A stretch of 64,000 nucleotides of DNA from Caryophanales bacterium UBA784 (GTDB lineage Bacteria > Bacillota_I > Bacilli_A > RFN20 > CAG-288): NCBI GenBank assembly GCA_002297045.1, contig DBJE01000004.1, positions 62,001 to 126,000 of the forward strand, read 5' to 3'. Shown piece after piece: positions 31,779-40,719 of the stretch. Both the position numbers and the translations under genes were made by a program. A model generated the notes under the pieces. That model made no database searches. It was not told where the DNA came from and saw nothing but the letters and a program-made list of their open reading frames with translations. How positions within the stretch are numbered: position 1 is the stretch's first letter; each line of letters opens with the position of its first letter.

Positions 31779-34689
31779 ATTTGTTCCTATCCTGAAGGAG
31801 AAACAGCCGGGAGAAGAATTCTTCTTCATGGAAGGCAACATCTTCCCTATGGAAATAAAGAAGGGAGAAGTCCCTGTCTCTGATAAGATAGCGGTTTAGT
31901 TCCCTCCTTCCTTCCCTATCCTCCTTGGAAGGGAGAAGGAAGGAAGGAAAAAGACCTAGATCCATCCTTCCCTTTCTTTTTATCCTATAAGGATAGCGGG
32001 GGTCATCCTGGATAAAAGAATAACCGTACTCCTTTTCCTTGTCCTTGAATAGCTTTAACAAAGAAGGAGGAAAAAGAGAAAAAGGTATCATCTTCCGGTA
32101 GATTCCATCATTGCTGAGATAGGTATAGTGCAAACCCTGGATACGGTTATCCGGGGAAGAAAGAGGAGAAAGGAAGAGAACCTTTTTGGCAACCCGGATT
32201 CCGTTAAGCAGGGAAGACGAGGATAAGGATTTCGAGTTGATAATCAGGGAAATATCAAAGCATTCGTCTTTCCTGCTTCCTAGGAAGAGTGGAGAGGAAA
32301 GGATAATCGGATAACGCTCGGAAAGCAGATGATAAAGAGGATTGCCTTGACTAGGTGACAGTCTTTGGTCTTTCAAAGCCGAGAGAAGAGTCCTCTTCTC
32401 ATCCCTATAGGAAGTTTCTGCCCTGTCTTTTCTCCTCTTTGTGCGAATCAATGTGCGGAGAGAAGAATCCTCTTCTTCTTTCTGCTCTTTTGCCTTTGTT
32501 ATCCTCTCTTTCTGCAAAGAGAAATAGTCTTTCCGATAAGGAAGAAAACGGCTTTCCCCAGAGCGATAGAAGGAAGAAAGAAGAGAAAGGAAGAATTCAT
32601 CCTTAAAAGAGGAAATAGGCTTATGGAGAAGGATATACTTTTCCCGCCTTGTCTTCTGCCTAAGGAAAGAGGAAGAGATCCTTTTCTGATGAAAGAAAGC
32701 AAAGTCAGAGAATTCGTCATAGGTTCCTTTCTGTCTTCTTTCAAAGAGGGAGTCATAGTCCTTAAGAGAATAAGAGTGAAGTCTTTCTTCCTCCAGCGGG
32801 AAGTAGAACCGGTACTCTCTCCTCTTTTCTTTAAAGGAGGAAACAACTTCCTGAAGATGATCGACTTCGGCAAAGATGTCTTTCCGGTATTCTTCGTTCC
32901 TGTACAAAGAAAGGATAAAAGGAGTATGGAAGGAAAAGGAAGGATTTTCCTTCTCTTTCTTCTCAAACTCATGGACGTAGTTCCTTCGTGACTCGCTCTC
33001 GGTGATATAACTCCTTGTCGTGATATTATCACCATAGATTTTCCTGTACTTGGGCCTGCTTGTCTGCAAAAGGGAATAGTTCTTCCAATAGGAGGAGAGA
33101 ATCTTAATCAGGGTATCTTCATCCTTTTCGCCTTTGTCCTTTTGATATTTTCTGATCCTCTTTCGTCCTTTCCGGCGTTCAAAATAAGAATCGCTTTTTG
33201 CCCTCCTTATCCTGTTCTGGATATCTGCAGAAAAAATAGAGTCATCAAAGAATTCCTTCGTGAGCAGTTTAAGGGAAGAGACCGCCTTAAACCTCTTCTT
33301 CAGATCCTCCAAAGGATAGGCCTTGTTCTCCTTGGCAGAAAGAGTGAACCTCTGTAAGGAGAAACCATCGTAGCGTTTAATGAACTTCCTTTCTTCAAAC
33401 CTTTCCTCGATGTCCTGCAGAGAAGTAAGCGGCTTATAGTAGTCCTTCCTTTTTCCGGAAAGGATTTCCTTCCTGACGGAAAGAAGGGACCATAAGGAGA
33501 GAAGAAGAAGCTGAAGAGTATCGAATTCCTTGCGTCCTCCGCTGCTATCAAGTCCATAAAAGGGATGCTGAAGAAGATCATCGCTAAGAAGCCGAGTTCT
33601 TTCCCTGATTTCGTCAATTATTTTTTTATCTTTTTCCGCCTGTTCTTCTCCATAGAAAGAAACATCCAAGGAATAGAGTTCTTTTTCTTTTGCAAGAGAG
33701 GAGAATAAAAGCTCACCCCTTTCCTTAGAACGGAAAAAGGGAGGAAGAAGAAAGCAGTCATTTCGCTTTTGTTCAAACCTCTCCCTTTTCTCTTCCCAGA
33801 GAGAATAGTCGCTTCCTCTTTCTTCCGGAATCTCATTCTCAAGAAGCGCCTTCTTTTCCTCAAAGGCGGTCGGCTCAAGAAAAAGGATGTCATCCTGAAG
33901 ACGATGAGAAGAGCAGAAGTCTTTGATGACTTTCCAGTCATCCCCCTCAGCGATAAGAAGCAGGGATTCCTTCTTTCTCCTTGCAAAAAGAAGGGTACGG
34001 AAAAGAAAGTCATCAAAGACGGATTTCTCATCATAAGAAACAGAGCTTGCCTTATATTCATCCCTCCGTTTCAATGATCTTTCCTGCTTAGAAAAATAAC
34101 CGACTTTCTCTGAGACCAGGTTCTTTTCGGTAGTTTCTTCCTTAACCTCGGAAAAAAGACCCTTGTACTTATCCTGAAAGCTCTTCTGTCCCTCGGAAAG
34201 AAGAGAATAAATTGCATTAGAAGAAAGGACGTCATATGGAAAGAAACAATAGGAATAAAAGAAAGAAATCTTATCGGCAACCCTAGAGGAATTAATTAAG
34301 GCAGAAAGAGAAGTTGCAAAGCTCTCTAGAGAAGAGAAAGAAAGTTTTTCCTTGCCTAGGCTAAGACTATCAAGAAACTCAAGACAGGCTCTGTTCCTTT
34401 CCGGTTTCTCTTTGGTCACAGAGAGATATTCTCTTCCTTCCTCCATCCTAAGACGATAAGAGAAAAAGAAAGCCGGATAGACAATTCCTTTTGTCTTGTC
34501 TTCAATCAGTAAAGGGGAGAGAAGAGGTTTTCTTTCCCCTTCAATAGGAATCCTTTCACCTCTAGAGAGAGAAAGAAAAGACTTCTCGTCCCTAGGAAAA
34601 GGATCTTTTCCGTCAGGAAAAGAAACCATAAGGGATTCATAAGCCTGCTGGGAAAGAAGAAGGAAGTCCATCCTCTGATGATTCTGCAT
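31777..34689 (-). CDS. 970-residue divergent protein, possible degenerate helicase-nuclease
   Basis: Large cytosolic protein, very rich in Ser, Lys, Glu, Phe and Leu, with no signal peptide or clear membrane span. The last 200 residues weakly recall the end of DUF4011-type superfamily I helicases with a fused Vsr-like nuclease: YPIILSSPLFLG, then FDISLIINSKSLSSSSLL where helicases have a DEAS box, RVAKKVLFLSP, and a final part with YGYSFIQ, RMDLGLFPS and RDRDFSLLYF. No Walker A is seen, and the DEAS-like box is NSKS, so ATPase activity is unlikely. The assignment is tentative. It lies alone, convergent with the SOR operon. Confidence 0.6.
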   Translation of the reverse strand: MQNHQRMDFLLLSQQAYESLMVSFPDGKDPFPRDEKSFLSLSRGERIPIEGERKPLLSPLLIEDKTKGIVYPAFFFSYRLRMEEGREYLSVTKEKPERNRACLEFLDSLSLGKEKLSFSSLESFATSLSALINSSRVADKISFFYSYCFFPYDVLSSNAIYSLLSEGQKSFQDKYKGLFSEVKEETTEKNLVSEKVGYFSKQERSLKRRDEYKASSVSYDEKSVFDDFLFRTLLFARRKKESLLLIAEGDDWKVIKDFCSSHRLQDDILFLEPTAFEEKKALLENEIPEERGSDYSLWEEKRERFEQKRNDCFLLPPFFRSKERGELLFSSLAKEKELYSLDVSFYGEEQAEKDKKIIDEIRERTRLLSDDLLQHPFYGLDSSGGRKEFDTLQLLLLSLWSLLSVRKEILSGKRKDYYKPLTSLQDIEERFEERKFIKRYDGFSLQRFTLSAKENKAYPLEDLKKRFKAVSSLKLLTKEFFDDSIFSADIQNRIRRAKSDSYFERRKGRKRIRKYQKDKGEKDEDTLIKILSSYWKNYSLLQTSRPKYRKIYGDNITTRSYITESESRRNYVHEFEKKEKENPSFSFHTPFILSLYRNEEYRKDIFAEVDHLQEVVSSFKEKRREYRFYFPLEEERLHSYSLKDYDSLFERRQKGTYDEFSDFAFFHQKRISSSFLRQKTRREKYILLHKPISSFKDEFFLSLLSSFYRSGESRFLPYRKDYFSLQKERITKAKEQKEEEDSSLRTLIRTKRRKDRAETSYRDEKRTLLSALKDQRLSPSQGNPLYHLLSERYPIILSSPLFLGSRKDECFDISLIINSKSLSSSSLLNGIRVAKKVLFLSPLSSPDNRIQGLHYTYLSNDGIYRKMIPFSLFPPSLLKLFKDKEKEYGYSFIQDDPRYPYRIKRKGRMDLGLFPSFLLPSKEDREGRRELNRYLIRDRDFSLLYFHREDVAFHEEEFFSRLFLLQDRNK

Positions 34690-34774
34690 AAGATTATTTT
34701 ATCATCCGGGAAAGAGACAAAAAAGGCACAGAAAAAGGCTGCCTGACAGACAGCCGTTTTTTCAGTTTAGACGA

Positions 34775-34987
34775 CTACTTAGTAGAAGTCTTCTCTAACT
34801 TCTTGTTGAACTTAGCAACACGTCCGGTATCGGCAGTGAAGGTCCTCTTGCCAGTGTAGAACGAATGGCACTTATTGCAGGTATCGACCTTAATCTCAGG
34901 CTGAGTTGCACCAGTCTCGAAGGTGTTTCCGCAGGTCCTGCAGGTGACCTTACAACGGTAATATTTCGGATGGATATCTTTCTTCAT
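34775..34987 (-). CDS. rpmE: Ribosomal protein bL31, zinc-binding type
   Basis: 70 residues: MKKDIHPKYYRCKVTCRTCG, then CNKCHSFYTGK and a final GRVAKFNKKLEK. Both Cys pairs of the zinc (C+) form are kept. The AGG in TGKMTF replaces the usual Gln/Lys region and is not diagnostic. A GAGGAAAC-like ribosome-binding site precedes the start. Confidence 0.95.
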   Translation of the reverse strand: MKKDIHPKYYRCKVTCRTCGNTFETGATQPEIKVDTCNKCHSFYTGKRTFTADTGRVAKFNKKLEKTSTK

Positions 34988-35092
34988 TTTCAGTTTCCTC
35001 CCATAATCCGGCTAAAACACGTTACCAAGCGTGCTAAGCAATGAAAAATATACCACAGACAGCCTCAATTAACAAGGAAATATGGCAGAATC

Positions 35093-35392
35093 TTAGAAAT
35101 TCCGGAACTTCTGTCCGCAATGCTTACAGTACTCGGCATCCTTGTCATTCCTTTGATGGCAGTTAGGACATTCCTTCCTCTGGTCACCTCTCGGAAGAGG
35201 TTTCCTTGTCGCCCGGTAAACAGACTGGACAATAACAATACAGACAATCGAAGAAATAATCAGGCAGATGCCGAGAATGGAAAGAGAGCCAAAGCCATGC
35301 TCTCTCAAGTTCCCATAGACAAGACAAAAACCGCCGGCCAGAAATTCAGCCATGCATGAATAGACAAGTATCTGATAAATCTTATGACTCAT
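35093..35392 (-). CDS. Two-helix membrane protein with C-terminal zinc ribbon
   Basis: 99 residues: two hydrophobic helices (ILVYSCMAEFLAGGFCLVYG and ILGICLIISSIVCIVIVQSV), then a cytoplasmic zinc ribbon with CPNCHQRN and YCKHCGQKF. Small proteins of this plan are common in Firmicutes and their role is unknown. Confidence 0.72.
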   Translation of the reverse strand: MSHKIYQILVYSCMAEFLAGGFCLVYGNLREHGFGSLSILGICLIISSIVCIVIVQSVYRATRKPLPRGDQRKECPNCHQRNDKDAEYCKHCGQKFRNF

Positions 35393-35408
35393 CTCCTATC
35401 CCCTCCGA

Positions 35409-35437
35409 GAAAAAAAGAAAAGGGAGGCAAGCCTCCC
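35409..35437 (-). terminator. Terminator after the lipoprotein gene
   Basis: On the minus strand GGGAGGC and GCCTCCC form a seven-pair stem followed by TTTTCTTTTTTT, about 25 bases past the lipoprotein stop. Confidence 0.92.
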
Positions 35438-35460
35438 CTTCCAAAAACCGATTGAACAGA

Positions 35461-37479
35461 TTAGGCAGCTAAGGCAGCCTTAATCAGAGAATCGTAAGTC
35501 GACTTAGCCGTTCCGATTTCTTTCCTGGAGACTTCAGAAATGTAGCCGTTGTATCCCTGGGAAGTCTTAGCCATTGCATCAAGCTGGAAGTTCAGTTCGG
35601 TCACAGTACCGTCATTTTCTGCCTTTGTGTTAATGAGAGTAAAGAAGGTAATATCGGTTCCATACTTTTGAAGATTTGGAAGTAAATCACTTCCTTCCGC
35701 ACCATTAAACCAATAGTAGAAAGGATCAAAGCAGGTGGAAGAAGACCTATAGTTAGAATAGTAAAGCGTTGAATCACCTTGCCAGAAAGTATCAGCTTCA
35801 TCAGTAAGCCTATATAAGGAGCCGGCTTCATCGACTAAGGAGGCAAGTCCACCGTCAACTATCGCTCCGGCAGGAGATAGTTCGTTCCTAGAATTCAGCG
35901 TCATATCGATAGTAGAACCGGAAGTCGTAGTTGCCTGCCTTACCTTTCCGACAGAAACCTTAGCTTCCTCCGATCCGCTAGCCGGAACATAGGTAAGGGC
36001 ATGAACCTTTCCGTCTTTATAAATGCCGTAGCCAGTATTGTCAGCAAATCCTATCGTGTCAACCGTCCAGTCCTCTCCGGTATCAGTCTTAAACTGGGTA
36101 ATCGAATCATCCGGGACTTCATAGAACCTATACGTGTCAGTGTAATAAATAGAATAGGGAACAGAGTTGGTTTCTTTCGTAGAGACATTCTTATAGTAGA
36201 CCATTGTATCATCATAGCGATAGACTTTGGCTCCTAAGGCAGTCTGAATAGCTTTCTTCGTCGAAGAAAGGACAGGGCGCTCAACCGTGTAGTCAGTGGC
36301 AAGAAAATCATTGATTTCCTGAGCCATAGCGGTTGTTCCGATATCGGAGAGAGTTCCGACCATGGTCGGATATTCTCCATACGATGTGGCATCGGCGCTA
36401 AGAATCTTTTTCAATCCGGAATTGGCAGTGGGAGTAATGGTAACGACAATATCGTTTAAGCCATTGACCTGGACAGTCGTATCCACCCATGCAGCGGCAT
36501 CGACAAAGGTATAGTCTTTCTTAAGCTGCCTATTGGTAATCATTCCGGTAGGATCGACAAGGTTCCAAAGCCTGCATTCCAGAATGGCGGCATAGCTGTC
36601 GTTTTCGCTTCCTTCGATTTTATAGATATTGTCATCGGCCTTATCGGCAGTAGCCCAGGACGGATCGATAACGGAGAAAGAATAATAGGTATAGGTGTTG
36701 AATGCAGCCGGATCTCCGGCAAAATTCTTGTCATTCAGGAAGCCGTTATTCGTCACAGCAAGTTCAGCAGGGCTGCGGAAATTTTCATCCGTGGTTGTTT
36801 CTTCGCTATCGGCCTTCTGACGGACAGCCTTATCAAGATAGAATGCTTGACCATCTTTATTGACGGCAAGACCATAACGGGCGTAACCAGCGACTCCTTC
36901 TTGAGATGATTTAAATGTCCAGAGGTTCTTTCCTTCACCATCGGTGTTAATCAAAACCTTCTCCGTCCGTTTGACAACAGAAGTAGTAATCGCATTCTTT
37001 AATGACTCATCTTCCGGTACACCGGTGAAGGTGTAATTCGTTGCAGATGCCAAGGAAGTAAGAGCCTGGCGAAGGGTAGGTTTAGCTGCAGTGACAGTCA
37101 AAGTAAAAGTATTGGAATTTCCGGTCTCGACGGAAGTGACCTTCAGATTGACGGTTCCCTCCTGGATACCCTGAATCTTGACGTTGCTGACGCTAGAAGC
37201 GGTAGAGTCAAGGCTGCCGTCAGTCAAAAGAATTCCGGCAACATCCACATTGTCGATTTCGACATTGACCCTTTTATTACGGACTGCATTAGCAACCGAG
37301 AAACGGAGAGTGACGGTCTGGTCGACCTCAAAGGTCGTGCTTCCCTTCCTGGTAATCTTGTCATCATCCGTAACCGCAACAGGTGCGGAAACAGTAGAAT
37401 CAGACGTCTTCTCTCCACAACCGACAAGGCCAAATGCACTGACGGCTAACACGGCCCTTAATAAACTTTTCATTTTCAT
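35461..37479 (-). CDS. Large surface lipoprotein
   Basis: 672-residue exported protein. The N terminus (MKMKSLLRAVLAVSAFGLVG followed by Cys) is a lipoprotein signal with lipobox LVGC. Residues about 40-135 look like a bacterial Ig-like domain (FEVDQTVTLRFSVANAV, EGTVNLKVTSVETG). The remainder is rich in Asp, Ser, Thr and Tyr with no recognised domain. It may be a binding or adhesion protein. It is monocistronic with its own terminator, between rpmE-side genes and the opp operon. Confidence 0.75.
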   Translation of the reverse strand: MKMKSLLRAVLAVSAFGLVGCGEKTSDSTVSAPVAVTDDDKITRKGSTTFEVDQTVTLRFSVANAVRNKRVNVEIDNVDVAGILLTDGSLDSTASSVSNVKIQGIQEGTVNLKVTSVETGNSNTFTLTVTAAKPTLRQALTSLASATNYTFTGVPEDESLKNAITTSVVKRTEKVLINTDGEGKNLWTFKSSQEGVAGYARYGLAVNKDGQAFYLDKAVRQKADSEETTTDENFRSPAELAVTNNGFLNDKNFAGDPAAFNTYTYYSFSVIDPSWATADKADDNIYKIEGSENDSYAAILECRLWNLVDPTGMITNRQLKKDYTFVDAAAWVDTTVQVNGLNDIVVTITPTANSGLKKILSADATSYGEYPTMVGTLSDIGTTAMAQEINDFLATDYTVERPVLSSTKKAIQTALGAKVYRYDDTMVYYKNVSTKETNSVPYSIYYTDTYRFYEVPDDSITQFKTDTGEDWTVDTIGFADNTGYGIYKDGKVHALTYVPASGSEEAKVSVGKVRQATTTSGSTIDMTLNSRNELSPAGAIVDGGLASLVDEAGSLYRLTDEADTFWQGDSTLYYSNYRSSSTCFDPFYYWFNGAEGSDLLPNLQKYGTDITFFTLINTKAENDGTVTELNFQLDAMAKTSQGYNGYISEVSRKEIGTAKSTYDSLIKAALAA

Positions 37480-37562
37480 CTTTGATATTCCTCCGAAAAG
37501 TAATTCAATTTTCGTTCTCTATTTTATTAGAGAAATTAAATTTTAATTGATTAAACATAAAC

Positions 37563-37606
37563 AGCGAAAGGGGGGCTATTTCTTTATAGCTATCTCCGCT
37601 TTCGCT
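37563..37606. terminator. Nested hairpin between opp operon and lipoprotein gene
   Basis: AGCGAAAG pairs with CTTTCGCT, enclosing GCTAT / ATAGC. ATTTTT follows on the plus strand and GTTTATGTTT on the minus strand. It lies past the oppF end and before the lipoprotein start, so it could end the opp transcript, though weakly. Confidence 0.45.
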
Positions 37607-37689
37607 ATTTTTCCCTTATTTACGGCACATTTTCAACGTAGGACAAGAATAGGAGAGTATCTTCTACTTGAATTGTAAGCGGTTCCTTT

Positions 37690-39012
37690 TTAGTACTCTA
37701 TTCCTTCCTTCTTCCGCTGAGCCTCTAATTCTGCATTCTTCCTATCGTCTTCCTTGATCCTTTCCTTATAGCGAGTGATTTCCTTCGAGTTGGCTAAGAC
37801 GAAGTGACCGGGGACGATTTCAACAAAAGAAGGCTTCTCTTGGCTATAGTCGTGTTCCTTGGCGGGATTATAGATGATCCGCTTCCGCTTCTTCTCGCTT
37901 AAAGGATCCGGTTTAGGAATGGCAGAGAGAAGAGCACGGGTATAGGGATGGAGAGGATGGGCGAAGAGCTCATCGCTTGATGCCCTCTCGACCATCTCGC
38001 CGAAGTACCTTACGGCAATCCGGTCACAGAAGTACTTGACGACGGATAAGTCGTGGGCAATAAACCTCAGGGTGAGCCCGTGGTTCTCCTTTAAGTCGTT
38101 GAGAAGATTGATAATCTGGGCACGGATAGAGACATCCAAGGCAGAAATCGGTTCATCGCAGATCCTGAAGTCAGGATTCCTGATAATGGCACGGGCAATA
38201 CCGATACGCTGGCGCTGTCCTCCGGAGAACTCATTGGGATAACGGGAACAGTAATCCGGAATCAGACCGACTTCCTGGAGGACCTCAACGGCCTTCTTGT
38301 GGTTCTCTTCCCGGTTACGGTGACCTTGAATCTTCAGTCCTTCCTGAATGATGTCTTCGACCGTCCTACGGGGATCAAGAGAGTCAATCGGATCCTGGAA
38401 GATCCTCTGCCTCTTACTCCTCAGCTTGCGGTCGACATGATGTTCGTCATAACGGATCTGCTTAATCTTTTTCTTCTGAACGGCACGGATAGAGGCAACA
38501 TGGGCCTTGATTTTCTTAATCTGATCCTCGTATTTCTGCTTGACGGCATTGTACTCGGCCTGTTCTTCCGGAGTATTGTTGTTCCTCTCGGAAAGATCGC
38601 TGTTCCTCTGCTGCTTAATCTGTTTGATGATGACCCAGTTTTTAATCTTGGACCACTTAATCTCCTTCTGATTCCATCTCTCGCCTGCGGCGATACGGTG
38701 GCCCTTGAAGTAGATGGAGCCGCTTGTCGGCTCATAAAGGCGGATGATGGACCGTCCGGTCGTCGTCTTTCCGCATCCGGATTCTCCGACAAGGCCGAAG
38801 CATTCTCCCTTCTTGATATCAAAGGAAACGTCGTGGACGGCCTTCAGCTTCTTGCCTCCGCCCATAGGGAAGAACCTCTTCAGATGCCGGACAGAGACAA
38901 GGATGCCATTGTCGACAAGTTCCTGCTTATTATAGGTCACCCCGTGGCCAAGCTTCTTCTTTTCCTGAACAGGTTTGTCCGTCAAGCCGTTATTTTTCAA
39001 GTTCTGATTCAT
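37690..39012 (-). CDS. oppF: Oligopeptide ABC transporter ATPase OppF with insertion
   Basis: Second ATPase of the peptide importer. Walker A GESGCGKTT near residue 77, Q-loop KMQMIFQDPIDSLDPRMTV near 200-218, signature SGGQRQR near 263, Walker B FMICDEP near 282, and H-loop FIAHDLSVV. The Met residues of KMQMIFQDP and PRMTV are AGG and the Arg of PRMTV is CGT, exactly the family sequence. About 85 charged residues (roughly 109-195) are inserted between Walker A and the Q-loop. Total 440 residues against the usual 310-330. Its start overlaps the oppD end by 23 bases. Confidence 0.95.
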   Translation of the reverse strand: MNQNLKNNGLTDKPVQEKKKLGHGVTYNKQELVDNGILVSVRHLKRFFPMGGGKKLKAVHDVSFDIKKGECFGLVGESGCGKTTTGRSIIRLYEPTSGSIYFKGHRIAAGERWNQKEIKWSKIKNWVIIKQIKQQRNSDLSERNNNTPEEQAEYNAVKQKYEDQIKKIKAHVASIRAVQKKKIKQIRYDEHHVDRKLRSKRQRIFQDPIDSLDPRRTVEDIIQEGLKIQGHRNREENHKKAVEVLQEVGLIPDYCSRYPNEFSGGQRQRIGIARAIIRNPDFRICDEPISALDVSIRAQIINLLNDLKENHGLTLRFIAHDLSVVKYFCDRIAVRYFGEMVERASSDELFAHPLHPYTRALLSAIPKPDPLSEKKRKRIIYNPAKEHDYSQEKPSFVEIVPGHFVLANSKEITRYKERIKEDDRKNAELEAQRKKEGIEY

Positions 39013-40717
39013 TTTTCACACCTGCCTTAAGTAAGCTGGCTTTGATACGTTGGGAGACAATCTTCGGTTTCTCCACTTTCGGGGCACGCTGATCAAGAAG
39101 CCAGGTCGACGCATAATGGGTATCGGTAATCTTGAAGTAGGGAGGTTCCTGTTCAAAGTCGATAGCCATTGCATACTTATTACGGGCAGCAAAGGCATCA
39201 CCTTTTGGAGGATTGAGAAGATAAGGAGGGGTGCCAGGAATAGCTTCCAGTTTCTCCTTGGAATCGATGTCCGGAATGGAGGAGAGAAGAGCCCAGGTAT
39301 AAGGATGACGGGGATCATAGAAGATTTCGTTTGCCGTACCGACTTCGACAATCTTTCCGGCATACCTGACGGCAACTCTATCGGCCCTATTGGCAACAAC
39401 ACCAAGATCATGGGAAATGAAGATGATGGACCTATGACGTTCTCTCTTTAACCGGTTGATCAGTTCAAGAATCTGAGCCTGAATCGTGACATCAAGAGCC
39501 GTCGTCGGCTCATCGCAAATCAGGATTTCCGGATTGGCCGTCAAAGCAATGGCAATAACAATACGTTGACGCCTTCCGCCGGAGAACTCAAAAGGATACT
39601 GATTGTAGCGGACTTCCGGCTGAGGGATGCCGACTTCTTCCCTGACCTTCAGGGCGACTTCCTTGGCTTCCTTATGAGTAAGACGGAATTTCTTCCGGTG
39701 TTCTTCTTTCTCGGCAGCAACCTTGCCTAGCACCGTACTATAACGAGACCAATAGGAACGGATTTCTGCGTAGAACTTGGAAAGACTTCCGTTTTTCTGC
39801 TTCTTATATTCACCATAGTCCTTCTTAATCGAAGCAAGACAGTCCTTTTTCTCCTGCTTCAGCTTAGCCCTATGGTCCTTATGGATCCTATCCGCCTCTG
39901 CCTTATAGGCAGCATTGGCTTCCTTGGCTTTCTTCTTTGCTTCGTCAAGGGCAGCTTTCAAGGCCGGATATTCAGCCTTATATTTCTCGTTTGCTTCCTT
40001 TTTTGCAGGGGCAATGAGGGCGCTAAGCTCCTTATGCTTCTGCTTCTTCTCTGCCTTAAGAGAGGCAATCTTCTTTGCCGTCTCTTCCTTCAAGGCAAGA
40101 TAGGAAGCCTGTTCATTCGGATAGGAAGAATCGTCCTTCTTCCTTTCAGAAAGAGTGTTCTTCTTATCACGGAGCGCACTTTCAAGGACAGAAATCTGTT
40201 CGTCAAAAGACGCATCCGAAGCAATGACCTTATTCTTGGCGGCAAGAATTGCACTCTTCCGTTTGACCTTGCCGTTTTTAAAAGCGGCTTCCTGAGTCGA
40301 AATCCTCTTATCAAAGCGCTGTTTCCTGTGATTGGAGTTAACAAGCCTAGCCTCAGTAATCTGCTTACCGACCTTCCTGATCGGATTAAGGGAAGAAAGA
40401 GGATCCTGGAAGATCCTGCCGATCTTGTGACCACGGATCCGATGGAATTCACTTTCTTCGACCTTGGTGAGGTCTTCTCCTTCATACCTTACCTTTCCGC
40501 TTTCGATGATGGCAGAGGCAGGGAGGATGCCCATAATAGTCTTCGAGGTAACCGACTTTCCGGATCCGGACTCACCGACGATGCAGAGTGTCTCTCCCTG
40601 ATGCAAATCAAAGGAGACGCCACGGACGGCATGGACCAATCCTTCATCCGTCTTAAACGATACACGGAGATCCTGTACGGAAAGGATGACCGGAGACTGT
40701 TCTTTTTCACTTGTCAT
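38990..40717 (-). CDS. oppD: Oligopeptide ABC transporter ATPase OppD with coiled-coil insertion
   Basis: First ATPase of the peptide importer. Walker A GESGSGKS (residues 48-55), Q-loop GMIFQDPLSSLNPIMKVGKQ near 100-118, signature SGGMRQR near 379, Walker B ILICDEP near 398, H-loop SHDLGVVANMADRVAVMYAG. Every quoted Met in these motifs except none is ATG-encoded: all are AGG, and Arg is CGT or AGA. A Lys/Glu/Ala-rich coiled-coil block of about 220 residues (roughly 130-350) separates the Q-loop from the signature. The protein is 575 residues against the usual 330-360. The fold ends with the Opp C-terminal segment (IPGTPPYLLNPPKGDAFAAR). Confidence 0.95.
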   Translation of the reverse strand: MTSEKEQSPVILSVQDLRVSFKTDEGLVHAVRGVSFDLHQGETLCIVGESGSGKSVTSKTIMGILPASAIIESGKVRYEGEDLTKVEESEFHRIRGHKIGRIFQDPLSSLNPIRKVGKQITEARLVNSNHRKQRFDKRISTQEAAFKNGKVKRKSAILAAKNKVIASDASFDEQISVLESALRDKKNTLSERKKDDSSYPNEQASYLALKEETAKKIASLKAEKKQKHKELSALIAPAKKEANEKYKAEYPALKAALDEAKKKAKEANAAYKAEADRIHKDHRAKLKQEKKDCLASIKKDYGEYKKQKNGSLSKFYAEIRSYWSRYSTVLGKVAAEKEEHRKKFRLTHKEAKEVALKVREEVGIPQPEVRYNQYPFEFSGGRRQRIVIAIALTANPEILICDEPTTALDVTIQAQILELINRLKRERHRSIIFISHDLGVVANRADRVAVRYAGKIVEVGTANEIFYDPRHPYTWALLSSIPDIDSKEKLEAIPGTPPYLLNPPKGDAFAARNKYAMAIDFEQEPPYFKITDTHYASTWLLDQRAPKVEKPKIVSQRIKASLLKAGVKNESELEK

Positions 40718-40719
40718 GA

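Noticed and set aside
34071..34280. Small ORF overlapping the 970-residue gene
   Set aside because: Shadow frame within a large gene whose own frame has host-like codon use.
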